Source of the DNA: Schistosoma mansoni
Lineage: Eukaryota > Platyhelminthes > Trematoda > Strigeidida > Schistosomatidae
Direction: 5' to 3'
NCBI RefSeq assembly: GCF_000237925.1
Contig: NW_017386083.1
Coordinates: 124,001-188,000 of the forward strand
Length of the DNA stretch: 64,000 nucleotides
Part shown: positions 46,862-58,199 of the stretch, in pieces
Numbering within the stretch: position 1 is the stretch's first letter
Layout of the letters: each line of letters begins with the position of its first letter
Position numbers and translations under genes: made by a program
The notes under the pieces: model-generated
What the model was told of the DNA's origin: nothing
What the model saw: only the letters and a program-made list of their open reading frames with translations
Database searches by the model: none

Positions 46862-47197
46862 TATAGGATTTTCAAAATTCATCATTAACAGAAAGGCACA
46901 GCTTATAAGTAGGAAGTTGTGGAATATATTGCTTCAACAGAGAAACTTTGAACCGTTAGTTATTAAGTTAATCAGTCCAAAGTTCTAACATTTTCAGTAA
47001 CTTGGCACATAACTCGTTATTTTATTGATAGGCAAACTATAAATTCGGCAAGTACGACCAAACCATTTAGTTCTGAGCACAAAACTCCATCAAAATAATC
47101 CACCAGAGCTACAAATCTTCTCCACCATCTTAAGTACAAATCACAATACTGAAAGATGTTGAACTATTACTCTTTTGATAATCTTAGTGGTCAAACG
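46862..47197. other. No recognised gene
   Basis: Unique-looking AT-rich sequence between the RTE-A copy and the duplicated block. Confidence 0.5.
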
Positions 47198-47439
47198 TCC
47201 ATAGCGGGATTTTTTCTTTGGCCACCATTGACAAGGTTTAAACATATTGCTCAACCTATCAGCTACCAATATAATAAATTATGCGTCTGTAATACACTGC
47301 TGTAAAAATATAGGTAGAAAATAGCCTACCACTAAATATTTACAGGTCCAAACCCGTGGTAATTAATGTGATCGAAAGCGCATCAAAACATCTGGAAATA
47401 ATAAGTTTCTACTGCATGTTCAGGTTGTAGAAACATTAT

Positions 47440-48060
47440 TTGAGAATAATAGGCGACTTGTTACCTAACTACTTCCTATGTCGAACCACCACTCAGTATG
47501 AAGAAAGTAAAATAAGGTTACAGCAGTATCGCATCATCACACAGGAAGACAACATCATCTGCATACTCGAGGTCGAGAAGTCTGTCTTCAGGCAACAGAT
47601 TCACATCACCCTTACCTACATCCATCAGAGTTGTTTCTAGAACGTCAACAATGTGAAAGTTGAAGGGGAATGGTGAGATTGGGCAACTCTGACTAACCTC
47701 ACTACTTGAATGGAACGATGGAGAGAGGTGGTTGTATGCCCTCACTCTGCCTATGGTGTTTGTATAAAGGGCCTTTAAGATGTTAACAAACTTGTCAGAC
47801 ACACCCTCCTTCAATAGACAATCCCAGAGAACAGTCCTGTCCAACGAATCGAAAGCGGCCCTATTATCAAGAAACACTACGATTGTTGGCATGTGATAAG
47901 TATGGCAGTGTTCTAACATTTGGTGGAGGATGAAGATGTGATCAATACATCCTCGACCAGAACGAAAACCAGCCTGCTCCTCGGGTTTCGAAGTTGGAGT
48001 TGCTTGTAGACTTCCCTCTGATTTGGTGGATCAGTTTGAACGGCGTATGTGGTTTCAGAA
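47440..48060 (-). mobile_element. RTE-B LINE fragment (RT palm) joined to its 3' UTR
   Basis: The minus-strand frame 47919-47518 carries palm motif A (VVFLDNRAAFDSLDR), motif B region (SCPISPFPFNF) and motif C (LLDLEYADDVVFLCDDA). It is then joined, at the 'gtaaaataaggttacagcag' block (47506-47525), to 3' UTR sequence that in the 57-kb copy lies after the C-terminal region. The last third of the ORF is therefore deleted. The second copy is 58441-59061. Confidence 0.82.
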
Positions 48061-48299
48061 AAACTGGTTCAGTATACGTATTCGGTAGAAGCATTCACTT
48101 TCGACCAGACAGTGACTAGAGATCGTTTAGATAGAACAGGGTTTCTACCATGGGCGAGCTGCTGCATAAGCTGAAAAGTAAGGATACACAAATTAAGAAT
48201 AAAAGGGAGTGAATAAGCAACGTGGTAAATGATAATGGTGTAAATTGTCTGACTTTTAGTAGGGGCGAGAAAAGCATTGTCAGTGGAAAGCGTCATTTC

Positions 48300-48739
48300 A
48301 TTTATTTGCGCGAGGGCTGTGATACTGCACAGGTGCCCAGACCGAAGCAGGTAATTTTCTTAGGGGGCCACACCACCAGCCGTTGACGTAAAAGTCTAAC
48401 CCACAAGGCAGTGAAGCATCGTGAGGAGATGCAGTCCCATGGTAGCCGGTGACCAACAATTGATTCATACGCCATTTGTTCCCTCAGGATACTGGAGCGC
48501 ATGTACATCATTGGTTTAGAATCAGGGTTTTCCAACTCCTCTAGGTGGACTCGCAGTGTTCACCAACCCGGTTAAAGCGCCGGACATTCGCTTTCCGTCC
48601 TCTCACTTTCGTAAACAACAGTAATGCCACGAGAAGGCAGTGATTAGAACTTCCCTGGCATAGGCTATATATGCGTGGCCATGTGAGAGCATTTGGAGAG
48701 GGAGAGCGGACTCTCCCCACTCTCAGCCGTATCAGGGCA
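48300..48739 (-). repeat. Repeat J, minus copy
   Basis: 440 bp, the same family as 12428-12910 but lacking its 3'-terminal 65 bp. It forms an inverted pair with 48940-49448, 200 bp apart. The frame 48535-48302 (77 codons) is partly conserved with the other J copies but shows no domain. Confidence 0.8.
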
Positions 48740-48939
48740 TTAGATAAACTAAAGAAAGAATTGCGAAATAACGGCTTTTCAGAGAAAATTCCTGTCAGGA
48801 AGTAACAAAAAAGAAACTGCGACACTGGTCAGTAAAAAACCATATATATGGAACTGGAATTCAAAGGGGACATAGTGGGTGATATTTTGACACAGCTTAA
48901 AAGATCTATTGAAAGGATGTTTTAGTTACATTTCTGCCT

Positions 48940-49448
48940 TTGCCCCGCATGCATTGATACTTCTCAGAGTCAGCTCTTCCTCTCGAAATACTCTCACATG
49001 TCCACGCGTATGCGGCCTCTGCCAGAAAATTTAACTCACTACCTTCTCGCGTCATGGGTGTTTACGAATATGAGAGGAACAAAAGCGAATGTCCGGCACT
49101 TTAACCGGGTTGGTCGACACGGAAAGTTTACCTAGAGGAGTTGGAAAACTCTGATTCCAAACCAATGGTGTACATGAGCTCCAGGACCCTAAGGAAGAAA
49201 TGGCGTATGAGTCAGTCGTTGATCATCGGTTACCACGGGACTACATCTCCTCACGATGCTTCACTGCCTTGTGGGTTAAACCTTTAGTTCGAAGGCTCGT
49301 GGTGCGGCCCCCTAAGATAACCACCCGCGTCAGTTTGGGCACTCGAGGAATATTCCAGACTTCACACCTTCGAATAGTTTATGTGGTGTATATCTGTTTG
49401 GTGCCGCCTCCTTGTACGAATGTTTATGCGTTTAAATATAATAAATAA
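48940..49448 (+). repeat. Repeat J, plus copy
   Basis: Full-length copy in the opposite orientation, ending 'aatataataaataatacata'. More diverged from the neighbouring minus copy than the duplicated blocks are from each other, so the pair predates the duplication. Confidence 0.8.
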
Positions 49449-50179
49449 TACATATAATCTTCTCGACTAAATTATTACTTACGCAAAAAATCGAGGGTAG
49501 AATACCGTTGATAAGCTGCCCCATATGTGCACACCAACTCAATTGTTCCTGTGATGCTAGTTACACAGGCCGTACTCAGAGGGCTTTGTTGGGAAAAGGA
49601 GTCATTAAATTGATCAACATCGCCATTTCCTATCACTTGGTAGATAATAAACATCATATTAATATAGATGAAGCTTTTTCGTCTTAACTCAAGTCCCAAA
49701 GAACCTACCTAAAGGAGCTAGATTATGGCTACTCTAAATAGCAGAAGCCATCTGTATCAACTTCAGGAAACCGGAGTTCTGTGTATATCTAGCCATTATG
49801 CTTACCTTGGCCCACGACTGGACTATTGTATACCTGAACAGAATGTTATAAAACCTCTTATCCCTCCTCCCAATCACGTTTGTGTTTATATCTTTCTTAC
49901 TTATCACATTCATAGTTCCCGATTCACATGGATTCGTTTTTATCATAATTACCTTGTAAATACTTCTTTTATTACATATTACATCCAACAACGGTATTGT
50001 CATCATTACCTCGAATAACAAGACGAAATTCTCCAACTATACATTTATTCATACACCTTTCTAATCCGTTATATTAGTACTATATTGGTGGTGACTTCAC
50101 ACTACTACAAATAATTCTGACCTCTACCAAATGACCCTTCTAATTTACGAATAACAATTTCCAAGTACTTACATTGTAA
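49449..50179. other. Unclassified part of the duplication
   Basis: The frames 49725-50018 (plus) and 50036-49734 (minus), with exact twins at 60004-60297 and 60315-60013, lie antisense to each other. They have no motifs, so no gene is called. Confidence 0.45.
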
Positions 50180-50934
50180 GAGACACAAACGTTCACCTCC
50201 CTATGGATGTTACTCCACCAACGATCGAAGGAATCAGGATGGCCATCAGACTAATCAAGAGTGGGAAAGCAGCAGGATCTGACAAAATGCCAGCTGAAGC
50301 ATTGAAGTCAGACACACAAGTATCTGCAAATACGCTCCACATTCTCTCCAGAAATAACTGGGAAGATGTGTAAACTCTCATGTATCCTAGCAGCATCATC
50401 GATGAATGTGGAGGAACTGGTGCAGACGTAAAGGCGAAGATTGGAAAAGTAAGGGCCACATTCCTACAATTGTAGAACATATGGAACTCAAAACAACCGT
50501 CAGACAACATCAAAGTCGGAATCTGCAATACGAACGTCAACACAGTTCTGCTGTACGGAGCTGAAACGTGGAGAACTACCACAACCATCATCAAAACAGT
50601 ACAGGTATTTGTAAACAACTGTCTACGCAAGATACTACAGATCGGTTGACGGGATATTATCAGCAACAGCCTACTGTGTGAGAGAACAAACCAGATTCCA
50701 GATGAAGAGGAAATTCGAAAAAGACGTCTCAAGTGGATAGGATATACATTGTGGAAATCATCAAACTGCATCAGGAGGCGAGCGCTAACTTGGAATCGTG
50801 AAGGGAACAGGAATATAGGAAGACCAAGAAATACATTGTGTAGGCAATGGGAAGCAGACATGAGAAGGATGAATAACAACTGGGAAGGATTGTCCAGGAC
50901 AGAGTTGCATTGAGAATGCTGGTGGGCGGCCAAT
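50180..50934 (+). mobile_element. RTE-C LINE, internally deleted
   Basis: The plus strand starts in the RT domain (RLIKSGKAAGSDKMPAEALK) and jumps near 50385 to the C-terminal half ([73 protein letters not shown]). It has several in-frame stops. The 246-codon minus-strand frame 50933-50193 is an antisense shadow. Its twin copy is 60459-61213. Confidence 0.82.
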
Positions 50935-51114
50935 GATCCTCTACTAAAGAAAGCGTGCGTAAGTAGTGTATTTGTGTGTTTTTCGTAGGTTTACTGTGGT
51001 ATCTCAATATCAGTCACAAAAAGCATTCCACTTAGTTTCGTGGAATGAAATTTGATCAAAGTGTCATGTAACACAGGGGAAATAATTTCTGGGTATTTGG
51101 TTCTATTATTTCAG
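50935..51114 (+). other. Flank after duplication copy 1
   Basis: The 180 bp between the duplication end and a candidate exon. Ends in a good acceptor (ttctattatttcag). Confidence 0.5.
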
Positions 51115-51208
51115 GGTGGAGATATCGGTCTATTAATCAATCAAGCTTTATGTTTGATAAATCCTGCGAAGTTGTTCTCACTATCTGGCACGGCGAAATG
51201 TCCTAAAT
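51115..51208 (+). CDS. Candidate isolated exon, unknown protein
   Basis: A 94-nt block between a strong acceptor (ttctattatttcag, ending 51114) and a strong donor (gtgagttt from 51209) is open in one plus-strand frame, reading GGDIGLLINQALCLINPAKL then FSLSGTAKCPK. I do not recognise the family. It lies 417 bp from the MFSD10-like last exon, on the opposite strand. No partner exons were found, so it may be a chance open stretch or part of a gene broken by the transposon mosaic. Confidence 0.3.
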
Positions 51209-51624
51209 GTGAGTTTAGTTTTTCATTCAACTGTGTATATTTTTTCTGGGGCTAATTCGTTTATTAATTGCTCCTAAGCGTTAGTCAGTTCGTAACCTTC
51301 AACATTAACCCGTATTTACCTAATGTCTTACGTAGATGAAAAATCTTTGCGTCATTTGGCATATTTTTGGTGCGGCCAATTCTCTCCATGAGGGTTAACA
51401 GGTGTAGGTTAGTGGAAGAAGTGAACTTATATATCAAAAACAAACTTCATGTTAAGTCACTGCTTTAAATTCTAAAGGATTTGATTAATTTTAACAGCAA
51501 AAGCATTTATCAAACTATTTAGGAAATTGTCTGTGATGGTACGCGATAATGTGAATCAATTAATAACAAAGAAACTTGTTTAGTAATAAATATACAACAA
51601 TTTGCCTCATGGTCTGTTGATAAT

Positions 51625-53202
51625 TTACTCGTCCTTGTATGTTTGTTCGGACTGGCATTTGGTTACTTCTAAAGTAATTTCCTTGTAAATAAGCAGTAAA
51701 CCTAGGAGGATAGTACATGACATATAGGTTATGATGGGTCCATAAATCCAAAAAACTGTACTAACAAGCACCGCACCCATGATACGAGCCAATGCATTCA
51801 ATGAACGGAATATACCCAACGTTTGTCCCTAAAATCCAGAAAAAATTGGAAATTTTACATCGAAATTGGCCCTGATTAAATACTACCAAAGCAAACAAAA
51901 TACTGCGTAGGCTGTTGTCAGTGGCAGGAACGTAGCGTTAAAACCCATCATTTAGAGCAGTTTTAACGGTGATAAATAGCAAAAAATTGTAAACGCATAG
52001 AAAATTTTGGATAGAACTATGTAAAATAATCTCGAAATCGCTACATCCTTCTGTTTAGATACTAAGTAAGAAGTATCAGGTAACGTATTTTAAACAGAAT
52101 TTCTATTGATTATGTTGCAGCAGGGTATGATGCTTCTTAAACTGGAGACAGAAGCACCTTCATAGGAGAGTATTCGCCAATCATAGCAAACACTGATCAT
52201 TGTGTTATAAAAAATCTCTGTTCTGCGATGTATTATGTTTGTTACATTCCTAAAGCTAACAGATGACCAATATAATGTATTTACAGAGGTACTGCTAGTG
52301 AAAACTAAAGATGTTCCCGGAAGAATTGTGGTTACCAAATGTGTGTTGTGAGAAGACTCATCTATGCCATATGGAAAACTATATGAAAGGAAAAAATACA
52401 TGTTATGCAGTGTAAATCAATAGTTCAGATGTGTCAGTCAGATGAGTGGAACTGTAATATGTTATCTACATAATTTAATACTGCTGATGGTTTCCCATCC
52501 CAAAGCCTCCAGCTCAATACAAGAAGCCAAACCTACTTTTCGGAAATGAAAGGCGATGAAGTGGCTTAATCCAGAGTGGTCAAAGAAAGAGGCTTAGCTG
52601 TCCCAATAAAAAATCTAGTTACAAGTACATGTGATTGGCCAGTATATCATTTTATTTCCTAAGATGTATATTTATAACCCTGAGCATTTGATTCGGTTTA
52701 GCCCAATAAAATTCCTCTTTTTCTCTTAATTTTCTAACTCATTAGGTGGGTGAATACTTCTGATACATACAAGAACCTTCTATATTAGTCTCGAGTGCCA
52801 CGCGACATAACAGAAAGATGATACCTGGTTTTTGTGTTTAATAGGAGTTTGTTGTAACGTTTCAATTATCTTGAAAACGGAAGTGCAAACATTAACAGAT
52901 TATTTATTTTAATCAAAAATATCATTTAAGTAGTTGAACCGAACTCCCGATTTTTGTGCTTTTAAGAAAATCTCCGTCATATGACAAGGAAGTGCTTAAG
53001 GTACACTCAATTTTTCGCTCACACTTAAAAATATTTCTAAACATACTTGTTGTTCTGCAGTAGTGTACAAAGAAACCAAACCGTTTACGCTCGGAAAAAA
53101 GATGGAGGATGCAAATGCATATAAAGCTAGTCCGATGTAGAAAACGAAAATATTTGTGGCGAAACTGAAAATGGCAGACGCCAAAATCAAACAGCAAGAA
53201 CT
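51625..53202 (-). CDS. MFSD10: MFSD10 / TETRAN-like major facilitator transporter, last two exons
   Basis: MFSD10 is a 12-helix major facilitator superfamily membrane transporter (organic-anion/tetracycline-transporter-like). Exons on the minus strand: 53202-53047 (156 nt) and 51828-51625 (204 nt, stop at 51627-51625), both phase 0 with GT-AG ends and a 1218-nt intron. Exon 1 here reads ASAIFSFATNIFVFYIGLAL then YAFASSIFFPSVNGLV and SLYTTAEQQ. The next reads GQTLGIFRSLNALARIMG, then AVLVSTVFWIYGP and TILLGLLLIYKE. This matches the C-terminal four helices of MFSD10, whose human counterpart reads GTVMGTLRSLGALARAAGPL. The RSL-ALAR motif after the exon junction is the clearest signature. Earlier exons (helices 1-8) must lie above 53202 but were not found before the window end; transposon debris starts at 53.4 kb. 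Confidence 0.78.
51829..53046 (-). other. Intron of the MFSD10-like gene
   Basis: 1218 nt. The minus-strand frame 52401-52090 (103 codons) is unrecognised and lacks splice context; it is not included in the model. Confidence 0.7.
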
Positions 53203-53369
53203 CTGTCAATAAAAAAGAAATATAGAGAAATTACTGTGTATAAGTATTGCTGAAGAAATACTTTTGAGATATCACTACGTAGAATAAAACGAATTTATAT
53301 GGAGTTAAACATGTGAACTAATCTATCGTGTTCCGCACCTCCAAAAGCCCTGGTACAGCTAAGAGTAAG

Positions 53370-53530
53370 GAGAATCAACTGTCCCTCCCAAAATGCTTTC
53401 ATATGACCAAGCGCTTATAGACACTGTCAAGAAATTCTTGCTGAGTTTTTTTCCAGGGTTATTTACAGAAGAGAGAGGACTAAAAGCGAATATCTGGCGT
53501 TCGAACTGCGTTGTTGAATTTGGGCTAAAA
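53370..53530 (+). repeat. Decayed repeat J fragment
   Basis: Matches the 5' half of repeat J in plus orientation ('aaaatgctttcatatgacca' and 'aaaagcgaatatctggcg' blocks). It carries the minus-strand frame 53547-53359, which is a shadow. Confidence 0.5.
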
Positions 53531-53579
53531 AAATCGTATGTGCACAAAAGACGTTTATTTTCGACTCAATAACCATACA

Positions 53580-54540
53580 ATATAAAATTGGTGTAGCAAT
53601 AGTAAGTCCATTAGGTCCAACTATAGAAGACATTCTCATGGATTATCTTGAAAACACGGAGATCAAAAAAGTGATTAACGAAATGACAGACTACTCCAGA
53701 TATGCTGATGTAACAGTAGACAGCATGCAATCCGCCTGTTGGAATTCTTCAATAATGCTCATCCTAACATACAATTTACTATGAAATACGAAAAGATTGT
53801 CATCTCCCACTTTCTTGCTTATGCCAGAAGGGATATTTCAACCTTCGGCTAATTTTTATAGTTTTTGCCCAGTCAGTTACAAGAAAGAGTTGGTCAAAAC
53901 ACTATTTTATAGAGTAGAAAAGATATTTAGCATTAATAAACACTGAATGGCTAAACGACACCGTTACTCGCAGAAATTCATTGACAAACACAGAAAAGCT
54001 AAAGAAAAGAAGGGTACGTTTGCAATCAACAAAAGACCGATGTTTATAGATAACAACTTTAAGGGTACCGACGTGGCGAGCGCAATTATCAAGAGGCTTG
54101 ACACCGAATAAGCCGTAAATTACTGGGCAGCTAAACTACTAATACTGTGTAAAATATGTTCAATAGCTCAGTCAAGAGTCACTAAGCAACCCTTTCGTTA
54201 CCGCCAACTGTGTTTACAAACTTACATGTATCTCCAATATATATCGTGCAAACAGAAAGAATGGCATATCTTAGATTTATCAGACATGTTCCAAAAAGCC
54301 TTCAAGCAGGTGCAACTACTAAACATCTCTTGCATACAGGAAATCAGGTCAATATCTTGCAGTCTTTCAAGGGAATTAATAAGCAGCCAAATCCCAGTCT
54401 CCTGAAGCTGTTGATATCAGGAGTCAGAAACCTGATTTGTGTGTTCGAAAAGAGATTTCTGTTAATCTTTCCTTGTGTCGGTGTCAAATACCCCCCACTA
54501 CATCGTGAAATTTTGTTCAACTGTTTCTTCCAATAATTTA
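53580..54540 (+). mobile_element. Penelope-like element relic (RT end and GIY-YIG region)
   Basis: Plus-strand blocks in order: an RT-type stretch (IEDILMDYLENTEIKKVINE, then a YADV-type palm remnant near 53700), FCPVSYKKELVKTLFYR near 53870, GTDVASAIIKRLDT near 54070, and a GIY-YIG-like nuclease end (RFIRHVPKSLQAGATTKHLL near 54280). This is the RT then GIY-YIG order of Penelope-like elements such as those described in schistosomes. Degraded, in several frames; old. Confidence 0.7.
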
Positions 54541-55364
54541 CATGATTGTGTCTTTTTATTCTGTCTTTGAGATCAGTAATCTTATTTTATTGACTGAGAT
54601 TTAACGATTTTGTTCTGACTTATTATCACTGTTTACTTACTGTGTGACTTTTTTCTAGCCCCTGAACTCTTGTTAATATTAGAGTTGTTGGGACTCAAAG
54701 TTACCGATGTTTTTTAAAATCAGGATCTAAGCTTCAGATTTTCTAAAAAAGAGTGTTATATCCTAACGAAAAATAAACGAATGGTGATTGCTGGGGCTTA
54801 TACATTTCCTATCTCATTCATCACATGTAACTTATCTTTGTGTAGTTATAAGTATCGATTAACGCTTGATTAAACGGAGTTGGCTCACACGCCTTCTCCA
54901 CTGCGCGTCATTTCGCTGTGTCCCTTTGATTGTCTGTTCAGATCACTATGTACAAAATATTTGACTTATTTAATTCCGTTATACACTATCGCGGCTTAAG
55001 TCGATTATTTCATACGAGGATAGACGATATGTGTACTTCGATGAAAATCGGCATACAATCCAACTGGAGTCAAATTCTGTGCCATTAAAGTGGTGAGCCC
55101 GTCAACGACATCGTGCAGTCTGATTGGCGTCTAAATAAAGGGCCACCAAAGGTTCACTATTGTTAAGTTATTCACAATTTTTTAGGTACAGTCTCTCACA
55201 CACAGCCACATTTGGTTTGATATTGCAAATTTGTTATTTTCTATTTTATGGTATAATGCGGTCTGATTTGCTTGCATATAAATTGCGTATGTCTGAAATA
55301 CATGAATCATACAGTGGAAGTTGAGATTGGGTTCTGGACTCAAACAGACAGGGCTAGATGAGAA
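54541..55364. other. No recognised gene
   Basis: AT-rich. It could include the 3' end of the Penelope-like relic; no boundary seen. Confidence 0.45.
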
Positions 55365-56100
55365 GTCAGTCGGCTAAAACGAAGGACCAGGCACATATAT
55401 GTATCGGTTCAAGTTGCCATACCAAGAGTCTGTCGGTGCAATAGACTTAATAGAATTCCACTGCTTATTCGTGACCTAATAAATGTTTCTGCTGTTTCCA
55501 CAGTTGTTCGTATATCTTCCCAAGAAACATCAGGGTCAGTCTCGTCTTCAAAATTGTCCATGTGTGACTTCAGATGTTTTTGGAATTTACCTTTGGCTTT
55601 CTCGTCACTGAGTCCAACTCTAACGAGTCTTCTTAATGTGGCTTTTCTGAGTCCGATGAGGCGCAAGCGAATACAGGCTCGTATTAGAGCATGATTAGAG
55701 TCTAAACATGTGTTCCAGAACGAGCGGCAGTCTTCTGTTGATGGCAATATTGTCTATTCCAGTCCTTCGTTGCTTAGGTGCAGGGGTTCACCATGTTAAA
55801 CGATATCTCTCCTTATGCTTAAAGCTAGTACATGGTAAAAATAGATTTTCGTCCCAGCACAGTTTCAGCGGACGGTCACCATTACCTGTTCGTTGAGCTG
55901 GAATACTAAAATACCCACCTAAATGACCTTCTGTTTTGTTTAACCTACCTACTTGGGCATTAAATTCACCTGCTACGAGTACCATGTCTGAGATCCTTCT
56001 GTAAAATTCATCCGGGCTGCAGTCAGTGGGAGCGTACGCAGAGATGAAGGGAAGGTAACAATGTGTGTACCTAACATGAGTTCTTACGGAGCCGTCTAGC
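55365..56100 (-). mobile_element. RTE-A endonuclease fragment fused to the RTE-A 3' tail
   Basis: Minus strand: HVRYTHCYLPFISAYAPTD near 56060 and VLVAGEFNAQVGRLNKTEG in frame 55985-55788 are endonuclease motifs. The frame 55747-55409 (EDCRSFWNTCLDSNHALIRA, LRRLVRVGLSDEKAKGKFQK) continues the end of the endonuclease and the linker. It then joins directly to the terminal 60 bp of RTE-A with its GACT-type tail at 55365. The whole RT is deleted, leaving a roughly 0.7-kb derivative. The block that should hold the catalytic DH dyad is missing between the two frames. Confidence 0.8.
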
Positions 56101-56101
56101 C

Positions 56102-56625
56102 GAACAGCACATTAGTTACTTACGCCTGTTACCCCTCATCGAGGAGCATAGGCCAATCACCATCATTCTCCATCCAATCCTGTCCTCAACAATTCTTTCC
56201 AGTTGTTATTCATCCTTCTCATGTCCGTTTCTATTTCCCGGCGTCATGTATTCTTTGGCCTTCCTATTTTCCGTTTCCCTTCAGGATTCCAAGTTAGGAC
56301 TTGCCTAGTGATACAGTTCGATGATTTCCTCAATGTATATCCTATCCACTTAAGACGTCCTTTTCGAATCCCCTCTTCAGCTGTAAGTTGGTTTTTCTTC
56401 TCTCAAAGAAGGCTGTTGCTGATGGTATTTGGTTAGTGAATGTTGAGTATTTTGCGTAGACAAATATTTATATATAATTGTACCTTCTTGACCATGGTTG
56501 TAGTAGTTCTCCCAGTTTCAGATTCGTACAGTAGGACTGTCTTGACGTTCGCATTGAAAATTCTGACTTTCAGTACATAGGCGACTTTTATGATGGATCT
56601 ATTCTGAAAGTGATTGATCTGCCCT
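56102..56625 (-). mobile_element. RTE-C LINE 3' part, decayed
   Basis: Minus strand: FSMRTSRQSYCTNLK near 56570, the CL-K-L-W-basic region near 56450-56330, and [23 protein letters not shown] residues near 56190-56230. This matches the C-terminus of the 50.2-50.9 kb copy in opposite orientation. Broken frames; the plus-strand frame 56203-56436 is a shadow. Confidence 0.72.
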
Positions 56626-56814
56626 CATAATTAATGCCATGCCTACACTCATCAGACACGAGAACTTACCGCCGGGTCGCCAGAGAGATGGAGAGTATAT
56701 ATCGTTGGTTTCCTGAGATGGCTAGATAAGGTCAAGTGAATGATCACACTAGAATCATGCATTATGGTTTCGGAGACACAATATACATCAACAGTACGAG
56801 AATATAGTTATTTA

Positions 56815-58199
56815 TTTATTTAAACACATATATATTGGTACAAAAGGGCACCAGATACATATGCGCCACACAAAATAATGAAAGTAGGGGGAGAAGGGAT
56901 GAAAAGATAAGGCGGACTGAAATGTACAACCAGAAGACTCTTTCAGTTAAGAAAGTTAGAACCACTCTTTATGTAGAAAGTAAAATAAGGTTACAGCAGG
57001 ATCGCCACTGGCTTCTATTCTGAGCCATATCTGATAACGTCTCTAGCCACTGTGTTGCACCATCTCTCGGACCCCAGCCAGGGAGTCGTGAAGGACCAAC
57101 AGAAGCTAGCCCTTTGCAGCTTTCATGCCACGACACCATGTCATACACTGACCTCCTCTCCGCTTTTTCCAACCAGTCCCAGAGTCGGCAAATGATGCAC
57201 GACGTGGAAGTCTCTGGGACGACATTCGTAAAACATGTCCAAGCCACCGAAGTCGGTGTTTCAAGATGGTGACACCAATTGAATTATCGTCTCTGCGCCC
57301 GAACACACGATGCCGAACCTCTGCATTACTAACATGGTGTTGCCACTGAATGTCAGCAATCCTTCGGAGACAACGATGATCGAACACAGAGAGACGTCTA
57401 ACATCCTCAACTCGGAGAGGCCAGGTTTCACAAGCATAGAGCAAAACTGCTCTCACCGACGCGTTGTATATCCGACCTTTTACAGCCAGACTAACATCAC
57501 GAAGGCGCCAAAGACGGCCCAGATTGGCATAAGCCGCTCTGGCTTTCATTATACGTGCATCAATCTCATCACTCACGCCACCACCAGCACTTATGTAGCT
57601 ACCTAGATACACGAACTTCTCAACTACTTCAATCTGCTCACCATCCAGGGTGAGTACAGGATGAGAATCCTGCCAGTCTTGTAGGAGTACCTTGCACTTG
57701 GAGGGTGCAAAGCACATGCCGTACCTGCGGACACTGATTGCCAACTGACTAAGTGCAGATTGCATGCCTTGGGCATTATCGCACAGTAAGACAATATCAT
57801 CCGCATACTCAAGGTCGAGAAGTCGTTCTCCAGGCAACATATCCACACCGCCATTACTTACATCCATCAGAGCTGTTTCCAGGATGTCGTCGATGNNNNN
57901 NNNNNNNNNNNNNNNNNNNNNNNNNNNNNNNNNNNNNNNNNNNNNNNNNNNNNNNNNNNNNNNNNNNNNNNNNNNNNNNNNNNNNNNNNNNNNNNNNNNN
58001 NNNNNNNNNNNNNNNNNNNNNNNNNNNNNNNNNNNNNNNNNNNNNNNNNNNNNNNNNNNNNNNNNNNNNNNNNNNNNNNNNNNNNNNNNNNNNNNTGCAG
58101 TAGATGGTCCCCGTTATCTGTCCTGCGACCAACAAGTCCCCATCGACCACCTAAACGACTCTCTTCTGTGCCTAGACGCCCGACCTGAGCATTCAAGCT
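56815..58199 (-). mobile_element. RTE-B LINE, best preserved copy, interrupted by a gap
   Basis: Minus strand from 5': endonuclease piece (58199-58096, NAQVGRLGTEESRLGGRWGL), a 200-N gap, then an open frame 57867-57106. That frame has LLDLEYADDIVLLCDNAQGM (palm motif C), FAPSKCKVLLQDWQDS, FVYLGSYISAGGGVSDEIDA, RAVLLYACETWPLRVEDVRR and LRWLGHVLRMSSQRLPRR. The C-terminus is shifted into the frame of 57247-56969. The 3' UTR ends at about 56815 in TTTAAATAAATAAATA. The missing piece (end of the endonuclease to the start of palm) should be well over 1 kb, so the gap length is nominal. The 5' end coincides with the start of duplication copy 2. Confidence 0.87.
57896..58095. other. Assembly gap (200 N)
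   Basis: Exactly 200 N inside the RTE-B element; frames called across it are artefacts. Confidence 0.99.

Larger units (their letters stand above)
47198..50934 (+). repeat. 3.7-kb direct duplication, copy 1
   Basis: Nearly identical to 58199-61213: only a handful of single-base differences seen. The first shared bases are 'tccatagcggg' and the last 'gtgggcggccaat'. It holds an RTE-B fragment, two repeat-J copies in inverted orientation and an RTE-C fragment. The offset is 11001 before and 10279 after the gap in copy 2. Confidence 0.93.

Noticed and set aside
50193-50933. 246-codon minus-strand open frame, repeated at 60472-61212
   Set aside because: It lies exactly antisense to RTE-C coding sequence with recognisable RT C-terminal motifs on the plus strand. 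Its conservation in the second copy only reflects the recent duplication.
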